A stretch of 64,000 bases of DNA from Eledone cirrhosa (lineage: Eukaryota > Mollusca > Cephalopoda > Octopoda > Eledonidae). Positions within the stretch are counted from its first letter, which is position 1, and each line of letters opens with the position of its first letter. This document shows, piece by piece, positions 45,509 through 56,725 of this stretch. The notes under the pieces are model-generated. The model saw only the letters and a program-made list of their open reading frames with translations. It was not told where the DNA came from and made no database searches. Location: contig OZ024747.1 of assembly GCA_964016885.1 (NCBI GenBank), forward strand, positions 2,378,262 through 2,442,261, in the 5' to 3' direction. The translations under genes and the position numbers were made by a program.

Positions 45509-46838
45509 TTCCATGTGGGTGTGTTCTGTACATGTGGGTGTGTGTTCTGTACATGTGGGTGTGTTTTCTGTACATGTGTGTGTCTGTGTTCTGTACATGT
45601 GTGTCTGTGTGTTCTGTACATGTGGGTGTATTCTGTACATGTGGGTGTGTGTTCTGTACATGTGGGTGTGTGTTCTGTACATGTGGGTGTGTTCTGTACA
45701 TGTGGGTGTGTGTTCTGTACATCTGGGTGTATTCTGTACATGTGGGTGTGTGTTCTGTACATGTGGGTGTGTGTTCTGTACATGTGTGTGTCTGTGTTCT
45801 GTACATGTGTGTCTGTGTGTTCTGTACATGTGGGTGTGTGTTCTGTACATGTGGGTGTGTGTTCTGTACATGTGGGTGTGTTCTGTACATGTGGGTGTGT
45901 GTTCTGTACATGTGGGTGTATTCTGTACATGTGGGTATATTCTGTACATGTGGGTGTGTGTTCTGTACATGTGTGTGTCTGTGTTCTGTACATGTGTGTC
46001 TGTGTGTTCTGTACATGTGGGTGTATTCTGTACATGTGGGTGTGTGTTCTGTACATGTGTGTGTCTGTGTTCTGTACATGTGTGTCTGTGTGTTCTGTAC
46101 ATGTGTCTGTGTGTTCTGTACATGTGTGTCTGTGTGTTCTGTACATGTGTGTCTGTGTGTTCTGTACATGTGTGTCTGTGTGTTCTGTACATGTGTGTCT
46201 GTGTGTTCTGTACATGTGGGTGTATTCTGTACATGTGGGTGTGTGTTCTGTACATGTGTCTGTGTGTTCTGTACATGTGGTGTGTGTTCTGTACATGTGT
46301 GTCTGTGTGTTCTGTACATGTGTGTCTGTGTGTTCTGTACATGTGTGTCTGTGAGTTCTGTACATGTGTCTGTGTGTTCTGTACATGTGGGTGTGTGTTC
46401 TGTACATGTGTGTCTGTGTGTTCTGTACATGTGGGTGTCTGTGTTCTGTGCATGTGTGTCTGTGTGTTCTGTACATGTGTGTCTGTGTGTTCTGTACATG
46501 TGTCTGTGTGTTCTGTACATGTGGGTGTGTGTTCTGTATATGTGTGTCTGTGTGTTCTGTACATGTGTGTCTGTGTGTTCTGTACATGTGTCTGTGTGTT
46601 CTGTACATGTGGGTGTGTGTTCTGTACATGTGTGTCTGTGTGTTCTGTACATGTGTGTGTCTGTGTTCTGTACATGTGTGTCTGTGTGTTCTGTACATGT
46701 GTCTGTGTGTTCTGTACATCTGGGTGTGTGTTCTGTACATGTGTGTGTCTGTGTTCTGTACATGTGTGTCTGTGTGTTCTGTACATGTGGGTGTGTTCTG
46801 TACATGTGTGTCTGTGTGTTCTGTACATGTGGGTGTGA
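45509..46838. repeat. 1.3-kb minisatellite, 18-23 bp units
   Basis: About 65 units of TGTTCTGTACATGTG plus GG or TG and a variable TGTCTG spacer. Nearly all six frames stay open for about 450 codons (Cys/Val/Met on plus, Thr/His/Glu on minus). This is expected from unit lengths that avoid stops, so no gene is called. Confidence 0.95.
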
Positions 46839-47421
46839 ATGACTGTATTGCTATAGACACACCCACACATTCTTTACAGTAGTTATGCTGGGTTCAGCTA
46901 CTTTCAATCATATAGAACCCAAGAAGCAGAAAAATATAGAACCCAGTACTTCCACGAAGAAGAATATAGAACCCAGTATTTATTTCAGTCTGGTCCTTAT
47001 TTTGTAAGGACCTGTAACTAATGATGGAGTCGTAAGGGTGCCAGGGTCATATTTTAAATCTGGTGGAGCCCATTATTCTCCAAATCTGAACACAGCCGAT
47101 TTCCTCCAGAGAAGAAGTGAGGTGAGAAAGAGATATAGAGGAAGAATCAAGCCCAGTACTAGACTGCTACTACTTTTATCAACCTCAAAATTTTGAAAGG
47201 TAAAGTTGACCTTGGTGGAATTTAAATTCAGTGCCAAATGCCAGAACAAAGACCGAAAAACATTCTATTTGAGGTTCTACCAAGTCAAATTGCTGTTATT
47301 TTATTGGTTGCTTTATAACAAATTACCAAGTTATCTTTTGATATAAAGGGAGGCAATTCGCTAGTTTATTTTCTGGTTCCTGAAGTGAAATGCCAGTCTT
47401 TGTGATAAAATCTTTGCTATG
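46839..47421. other. Unassigned, with a SINE-like remnant
   Basis: 47160-47300 resembles a minus-strand tRNA-SINE (AAAGGTAAAGTTGACCTTGG and GGAATTTAAATTCAGTGC). A short direct repeat, ATATAGAACCCAGTA, occurs at 46936 and 46963. No gene. Confidence 0.45.
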
Positions 47422-47650
47422 TTAACCCTTTAGCATTTACATTACTCTGTATATACTATTGTATTTCCGTGGTAAAGGCTTTACCTCACATAATTATTTC
47501 ACATAATATGGAATCTATAAGATTTTGATGTTATTTATTTTGAGAACAATGCCTTAACTTCAGTATGAGTGGCAAGTTATGACTGGTTTGAACAGAAAAA
47601 GGTAAGAGAATTCTGGCCGGATATGGCCGGTTTAAATGCTAAAGGGTTAA
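47422..47650. mobile_element. 229-bp TTAA-type MITE, copy 2 (piggyBac-like)
   Basis: Both flanks are intact TTAA (47422, 47647). Ends CCCTTTAGCATT and AATGCTAAAGGG are perfect inverted repeats. Same length as the copy at 33935-34163. No coding content. Confidence 0.85.
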
Positions 47651-48711
47651 GATGTCTAATACCAGCTTCTACTTCCATGTTGTTCTTACTAAGGGTTAGG
47701 GTTACTAAGGGTGGAATTATTAAATTGATTTCTTCATATGTGCAACTATCAGTTACCCTGACTGAAAGTGTTTTTAGTAATTTATTTAAGTATTTGCTGT
47801 CTGTATGTTCTTGAATGAAGGCGCCTCCATGAGACTACATGACCTGCTTGAAATAGCAACTAAAATGACCTTATCACACCTTACTATCTTCAAAGAAGTG
47901 AAAGCACTTTAGATATTGTAGTCTATGTTACACCTCAAATTGCAATGTAATGCCTTAGAACCTTATGTGATTTAGGGTGGAGGTAAATTCCTTATCTGCA
48001 ATATGCTGCAACATGTTCTCTGCCTCCAACCTAGATTCTTCAGCCATAAACCCTAGTACTGTAGCCTGTAATACAGAGGACAGGAAGATAAACAAATGCC
48101 GGGGCTTGTCCAGCTGCTGCTTCATTGCAGCAGTCAACATCGAAACCTCAGAGGTCCTCAGACTCCATACAGCTGATCTACTCTGTAAAATCAGAATGAC
48201 AGCAGCCTACCTGAGGAAGGAGCTTCACAAGGTGGAGTGGCTGGTGCAGTGTGTGTCACTGGCTATTGTCCACAGCAATGCATTTGCCATTTTGTTCGTG
48301 GTGCACAGCCAAAATATCATTCTAGGTGTAGAGTGTCACCCTCTGCCCTTCCCCTTTTATTGCTCAACAAGCCTTGACTTTTCCCTCTATTTTGTTTTTA
48401 TTAACTATTCCGTTCAATAAATTATTATTTTGTTAGTGGAGTTAAACTAATTAAGTCTACCTCCAAACAGTTATACAGTTATTGTGTCACCTTGTTTAAC
48501 ATTACCACCTGTTCCTTGAATGGTGTTAGAGGCACCAACACTATTAGAAGTATTCCAAGTATTCACTTAAGCCACTGAACAAAAATAACTGTTTCTTCTG
48601 ATTCACACTAAAAACTATTTCACTTTTCTTTTCTTGCTAATGACCTTAAGAAAGGCATGAACATCACAACTTCTCATATCATTAGTGTGTCAGACATGCT
48701 TCACAAATTTG
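47651..48711. other. Dispersed repeats, no gene
   Basis: 47815-47890 matches 28790-29020 and 29955-30140. The 147-codon frame at 47977 overlaps a unit shared with 37808-37920 (CTGAGGAAGGAGCTTCACAA) and has no known domain, so it is not called. The rest is unassigned. Confidence 0.45.
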
Positions 48712-48865
48712 TTCTGAGTTCAAATCTTGCCAAGGTCAACTTTGCTCTTCACCCTTTTGAGGTCAATAAAATAAGGTACCAGTAACTCACTCGGGTTGAT
48801 TTAATTGACTTTCTGCTTTCCCCTAAATTGTTGGCCATGTGCCTAAATCAGAAACTATTATCACA
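48712..48865 (+). repeat. SINE family B variant
   Basis: GAGTTCAAATCTTGCC box B, TCAATAAAATAAGGTACC, then GGGTTGATTTAATTGACTTT and GTGCCTAAATCAGAAAC. Same subtype as 42297. Confidence 0.8.
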
Positions 48866-49084
48866 TCCAGACATAATGATGTATTAATAGATAGGTCCAA
48901 AGAAGGTCAAGCAATACATCCTGTTTATTACATTGACCCAAGATAAATCAAGTATTGTATTGATTCCGATGTACAGCAGTGTGGCCACCATTATTTCACT
49001 TAATACACTAAATCAGTAATTTGGTGGAGAGAAAAAAACATTTCTTTCCTTTTTGTTTGGGAAAACAAATTAATTAAATTGAAA
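48866..49084. other. Unassigned
   Basis: Nothing recognised. Confidence 0.35.
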
Positions 49085-49310
49085 ACACACAGACATTAAA
49101 CACAGAGACATACACACATAGACACATAAATACATAGACACATACACACATAGACACATAAACACATACATACACATGCACACACAAACGTAAACATACA
49201 CACACACAAATGTAAACATACATATACATACACAAACAAACATACACTCACACACAAGCACTTAAACACACACACAAACACAGAGAAACACAGACAAACA
49301 GACAGACACA
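49085..49310. repeat. (CA)n-rich array
   Basis: ACACATAGACACATAAACAC-type units. Confidence 0.9.
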
Positions 49311-49467
49311 GAGATTGGGTAAATGAAAGAGAGAGATGATACATTAATGTACTTAGTACATTTAAAAAATAACTGATTTTAATAAATATCTCAATATGTG
49401 TGTATTGGATGTATATGTAAACAGATAGATATATCTATATGTTTATACTCACACACAGCACACACAA

Positions 49468-49630
49468 TCATCATTATTGTATAATGTCCATTTTCCATGG
49501 TTTCATGGGTTAGATAGGTTGTCATGTCAGGAGACAGGTCCAGAGGCCATATCTTACCATACAGATCTGTGTTTGGCTTCGTTTCTAGGGCTCGATGTCT
49601 TTCCTAATACCAACTACTTTGTGGACTGTA
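49468..49630 (-). repeat. Family A-like SINE/LINE 3' fragment
   Basis: ATCATCATTATTGTATAATG, TCCATTTTCCATGG and TTTCCTAATACCAAC correspond to the diverged complement of the family A tail. Confidence 0.55.
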
Positions 49631-49634
49631 AGCA

Positions 49635-49830
49635 TATATACATATACACACACATATACACATATATATATAAACACACATATATATATATATACACACA
49701 CACATATATGCACACACATACACACATACACACACATATACACACACATATACACATATACATACACACACATATACACACATATACACACACATACACA
49801 TACACATATGTATATATGTGTATATGTGTG

Positions 49831-49905
<75 letters not shown>
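49635..49905. repeat. (CA)n/(TA)n array
   Basis: CACATATACA units, then about 70 bases of pure TA. Confidence 0.95.
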
Positions 49906-49906
<1 letters not shown>

Positions 49907-49984
49907 TCCTGGTAAATCCATTTTTTTCTCCCTTTTCCAATCTTCTCTTTCATTGACTTTACCCTTTCCTTGTGAAGGACTCAA

Positions 49985-50095
49985 TATGTTGAAACTTTCC
50001 TTTTCTAACCAGCCTGAAACTAAGAAGACTGAGTAATTCTTTTGCCTGCTTGGCTTTGTTTGAAAAGCGAACGTAAAATGATGATGATGATGATA
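49985..50095 (+). repeat. LINE/SINE 3' tail fragment
   Basis: TTTGAAAAGCGAACGTAAAA followed by (GAT)n and TA, matching family A tails. Confidence 0.6.
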
Positions 50096-50149
50096 TATAC
50101 ATACATACACACCCTTGTGTGTGTATGTATGTATAAATATATACATGCT

Positions 50150-50280
50150 CCACCCTTCCAAGCAGGGAAAAGCGGACGTAAAATGATGATGATCATCATT
50201 TTACGTCCACTTTTCCCTGCTTGCAAGGGTGGGATGGGTCCTATTTAGCACAGCATCTCTCCACTTGTCACATACACACA
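50150..50280. repeat. Tail-to-tail inverted LINE/SINE 3' ends
   Basis: CAAGCAGGGAAAAGCGGACG to (GAT)n on the plus strand meets its own complement at 50187, giving a palindrome of about 70 bp (50158-50228). The minus-strand partner extends to 50280 with KWRDAVL-type coding sequence of the LINE seen at 51183. Confidence 0.85.
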
Positions 50281-50287
50281 CACACGA

Positions 50288-50396
50288 CAGGTATAAGCTT
50301 GGTCAGCCGACCAGCTACTGCCCACAACAGGACAACCCGTCTAACCCATGCTAGCGTGGAAGAACGGACGTAAAACGGTGATGATGATGATGATAT
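50288..50396 (+). repeat. SINE/LINE 3' end with (GAT)n tail
   Basis: ACAACAGGACAACCCGTCTA, CCCATGCTAGCGTGGAAGAA and GTAAAACGGTGATGATG. Similar to the end of 38060-38360. Confidence 0.75.
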
Positions 50397-50999
50397 ATGT
50401 GTTGTAAAAGATGACAGTCAAATATATCGGTATTCAAAACTTCTTGAGGTATGCAAACATTTTGGCCACAACAAGATGAATCGTTTTGAACATAGCAAAA
50501 ACTCTGAGAAGCAACAGAGTGAATAATCAACCTTTTCTAAATATATATATATACACACATGCATATACATATAAATACATACATACACACATATATATAC
50601 ATATATGTGTGTGTGCGTTTATGTACACATATATATCAATGTATGCTCAAGACACTCACAAATACTCATATACACATAGATACATTTCTATGCACTACTA
50701 CATTCTAGAGACTGGGAGATGTGGATGTTATCTCCTCGAAATGGCTGGAAGGGAGATAATCTTCTTATTGACAAAAGAGATTTAGCTTGGGTTTTCAGTA
50801 TAGTGAATAACATAGTAGACTGTAACCAGTGTAAGATCAACTCTGCATTGGTGCATGTCAGTTTGTATAAAATAATCAAGTGATGAATGTTGAGTGAATC
50901 CCATCAGTTGAATTGACATCAATCCTCTTATATACTACTATATCGTTAGAGAGGTTTTAATTCTGCCTATTCAATTAATGTCAATGGAACTTTTATCAA
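50397..50999. other. Unassigned, with a TA/CA tract
   Basis: A TA/CA tract lies at 50540-50640. No gene. Confidence 0.4.
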
Positions 51000-51135
51000 A
51001 TTATATATACATAAATAATATTACATATATATACATAAATAATATTACATATATATATACATAAATAATATTACATATATATATACATAAATAATATTAC
51101 ATATATATATACATAAATAATATTACAAATTGCTC
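51000..51135. repeat. AT-rich tandem repeat of about 27 bp
   Basis: Five units of ATACATAAATAATATTACAT plus TATATAT. Confidence 0.9.
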
Positions 51136-51182
51136 ACAATTCTTTAAGAATAACATTACAAATATAATGTTGTGATGAACAT

Positions 51183-51300
51183 CATCATACGTCCACTTTT
51201 CCCTGCAAGGGTGGGATGGGTCCTATTCAGCACAGCATCTCTCCACTTGTCACGATCCTTCGTCATGTCCTCCGTGAGCTTCAGCGATCTGAGGTCTCAT
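51183..51300 (-). pseudogene. LINE protein C-terminus running into its tail
   Basis: On the minus strand the open frame reads KLTEDMTKDRDKWRDAVLNR, then THPTLAGKSGR, and runs into the (ATG)n tail. The same C-terminus underlies 6839-6932 and 50187-50280. Heavily 5'-truncated. Confidence 0.7.
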
Positions 51301-51607
51301 CTCACCAAACATATATAACAAATACAACCAACCATCACTAGGAACCTCACAAAAACAACACCGAGAGTGACCAGAGTGAGAGAAAGATAAAAAGAAAAAA
51401 AGGGGGAAGCAAAAACAAAAAACGACCCTCAATTCACCCCCCAAGTGCGACAATCGGCCACACATCGTAAGGTCAATGGAACACTTTAAGGCAAGATAAC
51501 ATGCTTGCAACATTATAGTGGGTGATGGCGAGGCTAAGGCACTGAAATAACCAGGCACCCCCATCTACATCACCTCACACCTCAGGTTTAAATTGTGTTT
51601 GGAAATG
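51301..51607. other. Unassigned, possibly upstream LINE-associated sequence
   Basis: The minus-strand 104-codon frame here has no known domain. GACCAGAGTGAGAG and purine-rich tracts are present. Confidence 0.35.
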
Positions 51608-52030
51608 TGATATCATCATCATCATCATCATCATCGTTTAACGTCCATGTTCCACGCTTGCATGGGTTTGGACGGGAGTTTTCCCACTTGAGGCAAGAGT
51701 GGTTGTCTTGCTCGCATAGGACTGTCTGGCGGGTTTTCTACAGCTGGATGCCCTTCCTAACACCAACCACATTTACAGTGTGGGGCTGGGAGGTTTTTAC
51801 CGTGTTGCCTACACGGCCACATTACAGAGTGGACTGTGTGTTTTTTTTGTCGTGACACCTACACGATCTCATTTGTTTCGGCCTGGATGTTGTGGCACCA
51901 ACATAACTTTACATTGAAAGGGGCGGTGTGGATGGGGTGGGGTGGTGGGATGGGGGTGATTTTGTTAGAGGTGCCTACTGACTGTAGTAGGTTTTACTTT
52001 GTATTTAGGTAAGGCGGGTCTTCTCTATTA
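51608..52030 (-). repeat. 5'-truncated LINE 3' end, family of 60336-61708
   Basis: Reverse copy: (ATC)n tail complement, GTTTAACGTCCATGTTCC, TGGATGCCCTTCCTAACACC, TTTTACCGTGTTGCCTACAC, then the 3' UTR up to TAAGGCGGGTCTTCTCTATT. Same family as 13939-14408 and 61334-61708. Confidence 0.85.
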
Positions 52031-52074
52031 CAAGCAAGACAACCAGATGCATCACTGATCTTTCGTTTTATGTA

Positions 52075-52084
52075 TATATATATG

Positions 52085-52150
<66 letters not shown>
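52075..52150. repeat. (TA)n microsatellite
   Basis: Nearly pure TA. Confidence 0.95.
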
Positions 52151-52153
<3 letters not shown>

Positions 52154-52325
52154 TAAACCAAAAGATATATGCATATATCTATATATCATAAGAGAAACGC
52201 ACAGTATTTTGTAAATATATATAAAGCATGTGTTCGAGAAACAGTATATAGTTTAAGGTGGAAAAGTTATAACTTTTCCACCTTAAATGATATATGGCTA
52301 TATGTATATATCATTTGGTTTGAAT
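52151..52325. repeat. AT-rich hairpin element
   Basis: AAACCAAAAGATATATGCAT (left) and a diverged complement ending ATTTGGTTT (right) enclose a perfect inner palindrome, TTTAAGGTGGAAAAGTTATA and its complement (52252-52290). Confidence 0.7.
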
Positions 52326-52415
52326 TATTAATGCTCTTGACAAATGTCCATTGAGCTTTTCTGCTGAGAAACATATTCATCATATGTAATATATGTTATG
52401 ATACTTTAAATCAGT

Positions 52416-52424
<9 letters not shown>

Positions 52425-52477
<53 letters not shown>
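52425..52477. repeat. (TA)n microsatellite
   Basis: Pure TA run touching the next hairpin. Confidence 0.95.
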
Positions 52478-52480
<3 letters not shown>

Positions 52481-52613
52481 AACCAGTAAGACCCCGACGG
52501 CTTGAGCTCAGCCGTCGGGGTCTTACTGGTTCCTATTTCCCACTCTACTACCCTAAGTACTGAGTACTTTGGTGCGTTATGGTCCACCTGGTTCCTTACC
52601 ACACTTCCTTCAT

Positions 52614-52616
<3 letters not shown>
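52478..52616. repeat. (TA)n-bounded hairpin element, copy 2
   Basis: Perfect 25-bp arms, AGGAACCAGTAAGACCCCGA... at 52478 and its complement ending 52534. The flank TACCCTAAGTACTGAGTACT to ACACTTCCTTC matches the inverse of 6949-7027. TA tracts on both sides. Confidence 0.8.
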
Positions 52617-52651
<35 letters not shown>

Positions 52652-52688
52652 CATATATATATATACATATATATATATTTATATGTAG

Positions 52689-52802
52689 GGTTAGTTCCAC
52701 AACAAATTAACAAACCATGAGGACACGTGTTTCACTGAACAGTTTGGTGAAACATGTCTCCTTGAGTATGGTTTGCTAATTTGTTGTGGCACTAACCCTA
52801 TA
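52689..52802. repeat. Hairpin element with about 50-bp arms
   Basis: GGGTTAGTTCCACAACAAAT (left) and its complement (right, ending 52801). The loop region contains GGTGAAACATGTC. TA tracts lie before and after. No coding content. Confidence 0.8.
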
Positions 52803-52867
52803 CCAAGCTTGTCCTTTGTACTGAGCGTTCTACCAACTACGGATATAACCTTCCTGTTTCATACCAC

Positions 52868-52926
52868 TATATATATATATATATATATATATACACCAGT
52901 ACGGATATTACCTTCCAGTGTTCTAC

Positions 52927-52962
<36 letters not shown>

Positions 52963-52970
52963 GTATATAT
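52868..52970. repeat. (TA)n and (TC)n microsatellites
   Basis: Two TA runs separated by a short segment and a (CT)n run. CGGATATAACCTTCC occurs before and after the first run. Confidence 0.85.
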
Positions 52971-53734
52971 AATTTGAAAGATTTGGTTGCTATATCTATA
53001 GAGTGTAAATCCTAGCATTTGGACAATTTTGACATTTAATTGAAGAGTGTAACGTACAGCATTGTTTCTGCTAGGTTCAATGATTAAAAAGCAGGGGTGC
53101 ACTGAGTGGGTTATTTTACATTCATAGAAAATCAATGAATTTATCTTCCTTTGTAATTTGAAGATCATGATTTCAATTCTCACCTGTGGATCTTATTATT
53201 GGTTCATTCAATGTGATTGGTTTATACACTAATATCCCACATAATTATTGACCAGAGGCTATTCAATATTGGCTCAACACATACATATGCGAATTACTGG
53301 ACTGTTTAGAAACAAATTTCTTTATCGAAGGTCTCAGGTTTATTCTACAAAATAATTAATCTATGTTCAATGTACTTACCATAATGCCAAATTTGGGGAA
53401 CAGCAATGGAGTGTACAAAAGTAACACTAACACATGCAAATCTAGGTATGGGTTACCACGTCAAGGTAACCCATAACTAGATTTATGAAAAGCGACTTAA
53501 ACAATTTGGAGTCAACTTAACATTTAAAAAAAATTTTCATTTATCTTGGTGACTGTTTTATTTTATGGAAAGAAATGGTAGTACACTAGAGGGATTTAAA
53601 AATATTATAACCACCATAAATACCAATATATAATTCTCGATAGAATTTAACAAGGAAGAACTTAACTTTTGAGATATTTTGATAATGATAATAGATGGAC
53701 TGATTGAAACATATATTGATTATATATTCACAGA
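52971..53734. other. Mostly unassigned, with a small palindrome
   Basis: A perfect 19-bp inverted repeat (AATCTAGGTATGGGTTACC; 53439-53457 with 53465-53483, one mismatch) lies inside. A box B-like ATTTCAATTCTCACC near 53170 may be SINE-derived. No gene. Confidence 0.45.
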
Positions 53735-53955
53735 CTCAAAACACACTGCATCCTTTAAAACCTCCATGATTCCTGAAATTCACCGACACTACACTTGATA
53801 TCCCCCCTCCATACACACACACACATGTCTATCATGACTCATACACTGTTCACTTTCCTGACATTTGTACATTATTCTATGTACTATACATGCACCTTTG
53901 ATGAGTTGTAGTCCACCTGAGCACTGTACACAATAATTTCATTATTATTATCCTT
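53735..53955 (+). repeat. LINE 3' end copy (family of 42545-43742)
   Basis: Starts in the last codons (SFKTSMIPEI) and follows the same 3' UTR: GTACTATACATGCACC, GATGAGTTGTAGTCCACC, ATTATTATTA tail. Confidence 0.8.
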
Positions 53956-53963
53956 AATATTAT

Positions 53964-54007
<44 letters not shown>

Positions 54008-54046
54008 TGTGTTGTGCTATGAGATGAATTATTATTATATACATAT

Positions 54047-54079
<33 letters not shown>

Positions 54080-54110
54080 CACACTGTGTTGTGCTATGAG
54101 ATGAATCATC
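53956..54110. repeat. (TA)n with a local duplication
   Basis: ACACACTGTGTTGTGCTATG and AGATGAAT occur twice (54002 and 54079), each after a TA run. Confidence 0.8.
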
Positions 54111-55044
54111 GTGAATTGCTGTAACCTTTCTTCGGAAATAGAAAAGAGTTGAGCAAGACAATAACAGTCTCTTCTCATAATAAAAAAAAAGGATATACTA
54201 CTGGAATGGTTGAAACAGAGATGTGCAGCACAGCACAAAATAGAAATAAACAAAACATAATTATATTTTATGTATGTCTATATAGGCACAACATAAACTC
54301 TGAGACATAGTTTTGATTCCTACTTTATTGTTTCATCTTTAAATCAAATCTTCCCACTTTTTAGAATAATCTTGTACATACTTTGTATTATTTCTCAAAT
54401 GAACCAAATAAATAATCAGTTGCTTGGTTTAACACCACCATCTCTGGTTATTGGATTTCTTTTGTAAAGTTCATTCTGTTGTAAACATTTGATCTAGGTC
54501 TTTGGTTTGAAGATAATCTCTTTCCTTTCTCTTACCAGTCTTGAAAAATTTGAAGAAATATAACTAAAAAAAATAAACCAACTGAACTAACAGTTAAGAT
54601 ATAGTGTAGACCAACATTTCTCAACTGGTCTTCCCTAGAATCCTAGGGTTTGGTAAGAGGTCACTAATTTGTTCCCTGAGAAACAGTGATAATTTGTAAT
54701 TTTATTATAGACATATGGCATATTGTTGGCAAATCCTTTGTTATTTTAGTAAAGGCTTCAGCCTCTTATATTATTCAAAAGTATGTCTTTACCCATCGCT
54801 GTGTTGCTGGTGTTTTTCAAGGGTTCTACAAGGGTAAAAATATTGAGAAACTCTTGTATAGATTGATTCACAGTCACAGAAAAGGGATTTCACATCATGT
54901 CTCTAAATCAGCTTACTTGAATTACACAGCTAATGCTCATGAGTAGGGGAACCATGAAGATCACAACTTGCCACAGTTTCCACTTTACATCTAGCACTAT
55001 GTACCCATAAAGTTTATTTTTATGTACAAACATGTATGTGTGCA
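54111..55044. other. Mostly unassigned; possible hAT-like remnant
   Basis: CATTTCTCAACTGG, CCTAGAATCCTAGGGTTTGG and TTCCCTGAGAAA near 54617-54685 resemble hAT-type termini. The 86-codon frame that follows (54686-54946) shows no domain I recognise. The rest is unassigned. Confidence 0.35.
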
Positions 55045-55290
55045 ACCTTAGTGGTTAGAGAATTGGATTCACAATCGGGAAGTTGCAGGGTTGATTCTCA
55101 AACTGGGTGATGCATTGTGTTCTTGAGCAAGATACTTTATTTCACATCGCTCCCTCTCTCTCTGCCAGGAGTTGCAACTGGTAGATAGTATCAACAATGG
55201 AAAGACCAATAGAAACATTGTTTCCTTGGTCAGATTTGATGATGTCCACCCCACTCGGCAAGTGAATGAAATCCAGGATCTTATTGATTA
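55045..55290 (+). repeat. tRNA-derived SINE, family C
   Basis: Head CCTTAGTGGTTAGAGAATTG, box B AGGGTTGATTCTCAAA, the family A-like CTTGAGCAAGATACTTTATT, then a different 3' half with GGAAAGACCAATAGAAAC and CAGGATCTTATTGATTAG. The 3' half recurs at 9428(-). Shares only the head with family A. Confidence 0.75.
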
Positions 55291-55699
55291 GGACATCAAG
55301 ATGTGTGTGTCTGCTTGCATGTGTATTTGTCTCCTTATATATGTGTGTGTGCATGTGTGCATGTGTGTGTGCATGTGTGTGTGTGCCTACCCATATACAA
55401 ACGTGTGTCAAAACAACACCCATTACGACCAATTGCATCAATGACATATTCTAGCTATATAAAAGACCCATTAAAAATAAGTAGCCAAGCAAGAGGAGAT
55501 AATAATGTAGAAATACATATAAGTAGAACTTAGTAAATGTGGAGCTTCACAAATTGGATATCAACAGCTATATTCACAATACAGAAACCTGATTTAATCA
55601 ATCAATGTATATATTTATGTATATATTTATGTATAATTTCCTGTTTTATTTTATCATCTTTCTATTTTTGTTGTTATTACTCTCTCTATATATATTTTC
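55291..55699. other. (TG)n tract, then unassigned
   Basis: TG-rich to 55390. No gene after it. Confidence 0.4.
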
Positions 55700-55808
55700 T
55701 CCCTCTCTCATCATGTATGTATATATACATATATATATACACATATGTGCGTGTATATATATATATAAAGGATTATGAGTTCATGCAATTGACTTATGTT
55801 TCGTCACT

Positions 55809-55883
<75 letters not shown>

Positions 55884-56007
55884 CATATATATATACATAT
55901 ATATATATATATGTATGTATGTATCTATATATATATATGTGTATATATATATATATAGACATATATATATATAGACATATATATATAGACATATATATAT
56001 ATGTGTA

Positions 56008-56049
<42 letters not shown>

Positions 56050-56050
56050 C
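55700..56050. repeat. (TA)n-rich microsatellite complex
   Basis: TA with GTATG, TAGACA and CATATA interruptions. Poly-Ile/Tyr frames are artefacts. Confidence 0.95.
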
Positions 56051-56440
56051 TATGTTTGTGTGTATGTAATCATGGTAGTGCCTTGCAATCTGCAAAAGGA
56101 ATTATCCCTAAACTAGAACCTATAAAAAGGGACCATTAAGTATTACACCAAGATCTTAATCAGGTCTCTAAGAGATGAACAGCAATAGGGAATTAAAATA
56201 ATAATAGGTGATTGATTTAGAAAGATAACTATAGAAATATTACTAATTATATAAAGAGATTCCAACATAAACACACCAAACATACTTTCTAATGGCTTCC
56301 TTTTTATTTGTTTTGCTGTGTGTGTAGTTTTATTATTGTTTTATATATTTCTGCCTTTTATTTATTTACTTATATTTTTAGTTTGATATTTTCTTTTCCT
56401 TTTATTGGAACAAAGATTTCATTGTCTATCAATGCCTAAA
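56051..56440. other. Unassigned
   Basis: Nothing recognised. Confidence 0.4.
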
Positions 56441-56454
56441 CATACACATACATA

Positions 56455-56478
56455 TACATATATACACACTCACACACA

Positions 56479-56534
<56 letters not shown>

Positions 56535-56557
56535 AGTGTGTGTGTGTATATATATAT
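56455..56557. repeat. (CA)n, (TA)n and (TG)n tracts
   Basis: CACACA, then pure TA, then TGTGTG; the ends are mutually complementary and could form a cruciform. Confidence 0.9.
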
Positions 56558-56725
56558 AAATCATAGATCTGATAGAAATGGCTTCTATGGAACTAAAACT
56601 GTTTCATTCAAAAGAAATCATCAGGGCTTTCATGATTATTTCTTTTGAATAAAACAGTTCTAGTCCTGTAGAAGCCATTTCTATATTAGATATGATGTTT
56701 ACACTCTACTAATGTATTGAGTACA
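56558..56725. repeat. Hairpin element related to 7570-7760
   Basis: Arms with GAAATGGCTTCTATGGAACT and the complement ending AGAAGCCATTTCTATATTAG, centred near 56630. The outer flank ACTCTACTAATGTATTGAGT is the inverse of that at 7605-7625. On the minus strand the left arm keeps CTGATGA and GAAA; on the plus strand the right arm has lost the core. Confidence 0.8.

Noticed and set aside
45468..46870. Five overlapping frames of about 450 codons
   Set aside because: All lie within one 18-23-bp minisatellite and exist on both strands; the residues are the repeat translated.
47977..48420. 147-codon frame as a gene
   Set aside because: Overlaps a dispersed repeat also found at 37.8 kb and 22.5 kb; no domain or splice sites.
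52689..52802. Hammerhead in the hairpin with GGTGAAACATGTC
   Set aside because: GAAAC and a TC cleavage site are present, but the left core reads CTGAACA, not CTGANGA, and no stem II forms.
54686..54946. 86-codon frame as a hAT transposase piece
   Set aside because: No catalytic or dimerisation motif could be recognised; only the flanking sequence hints at hAT.
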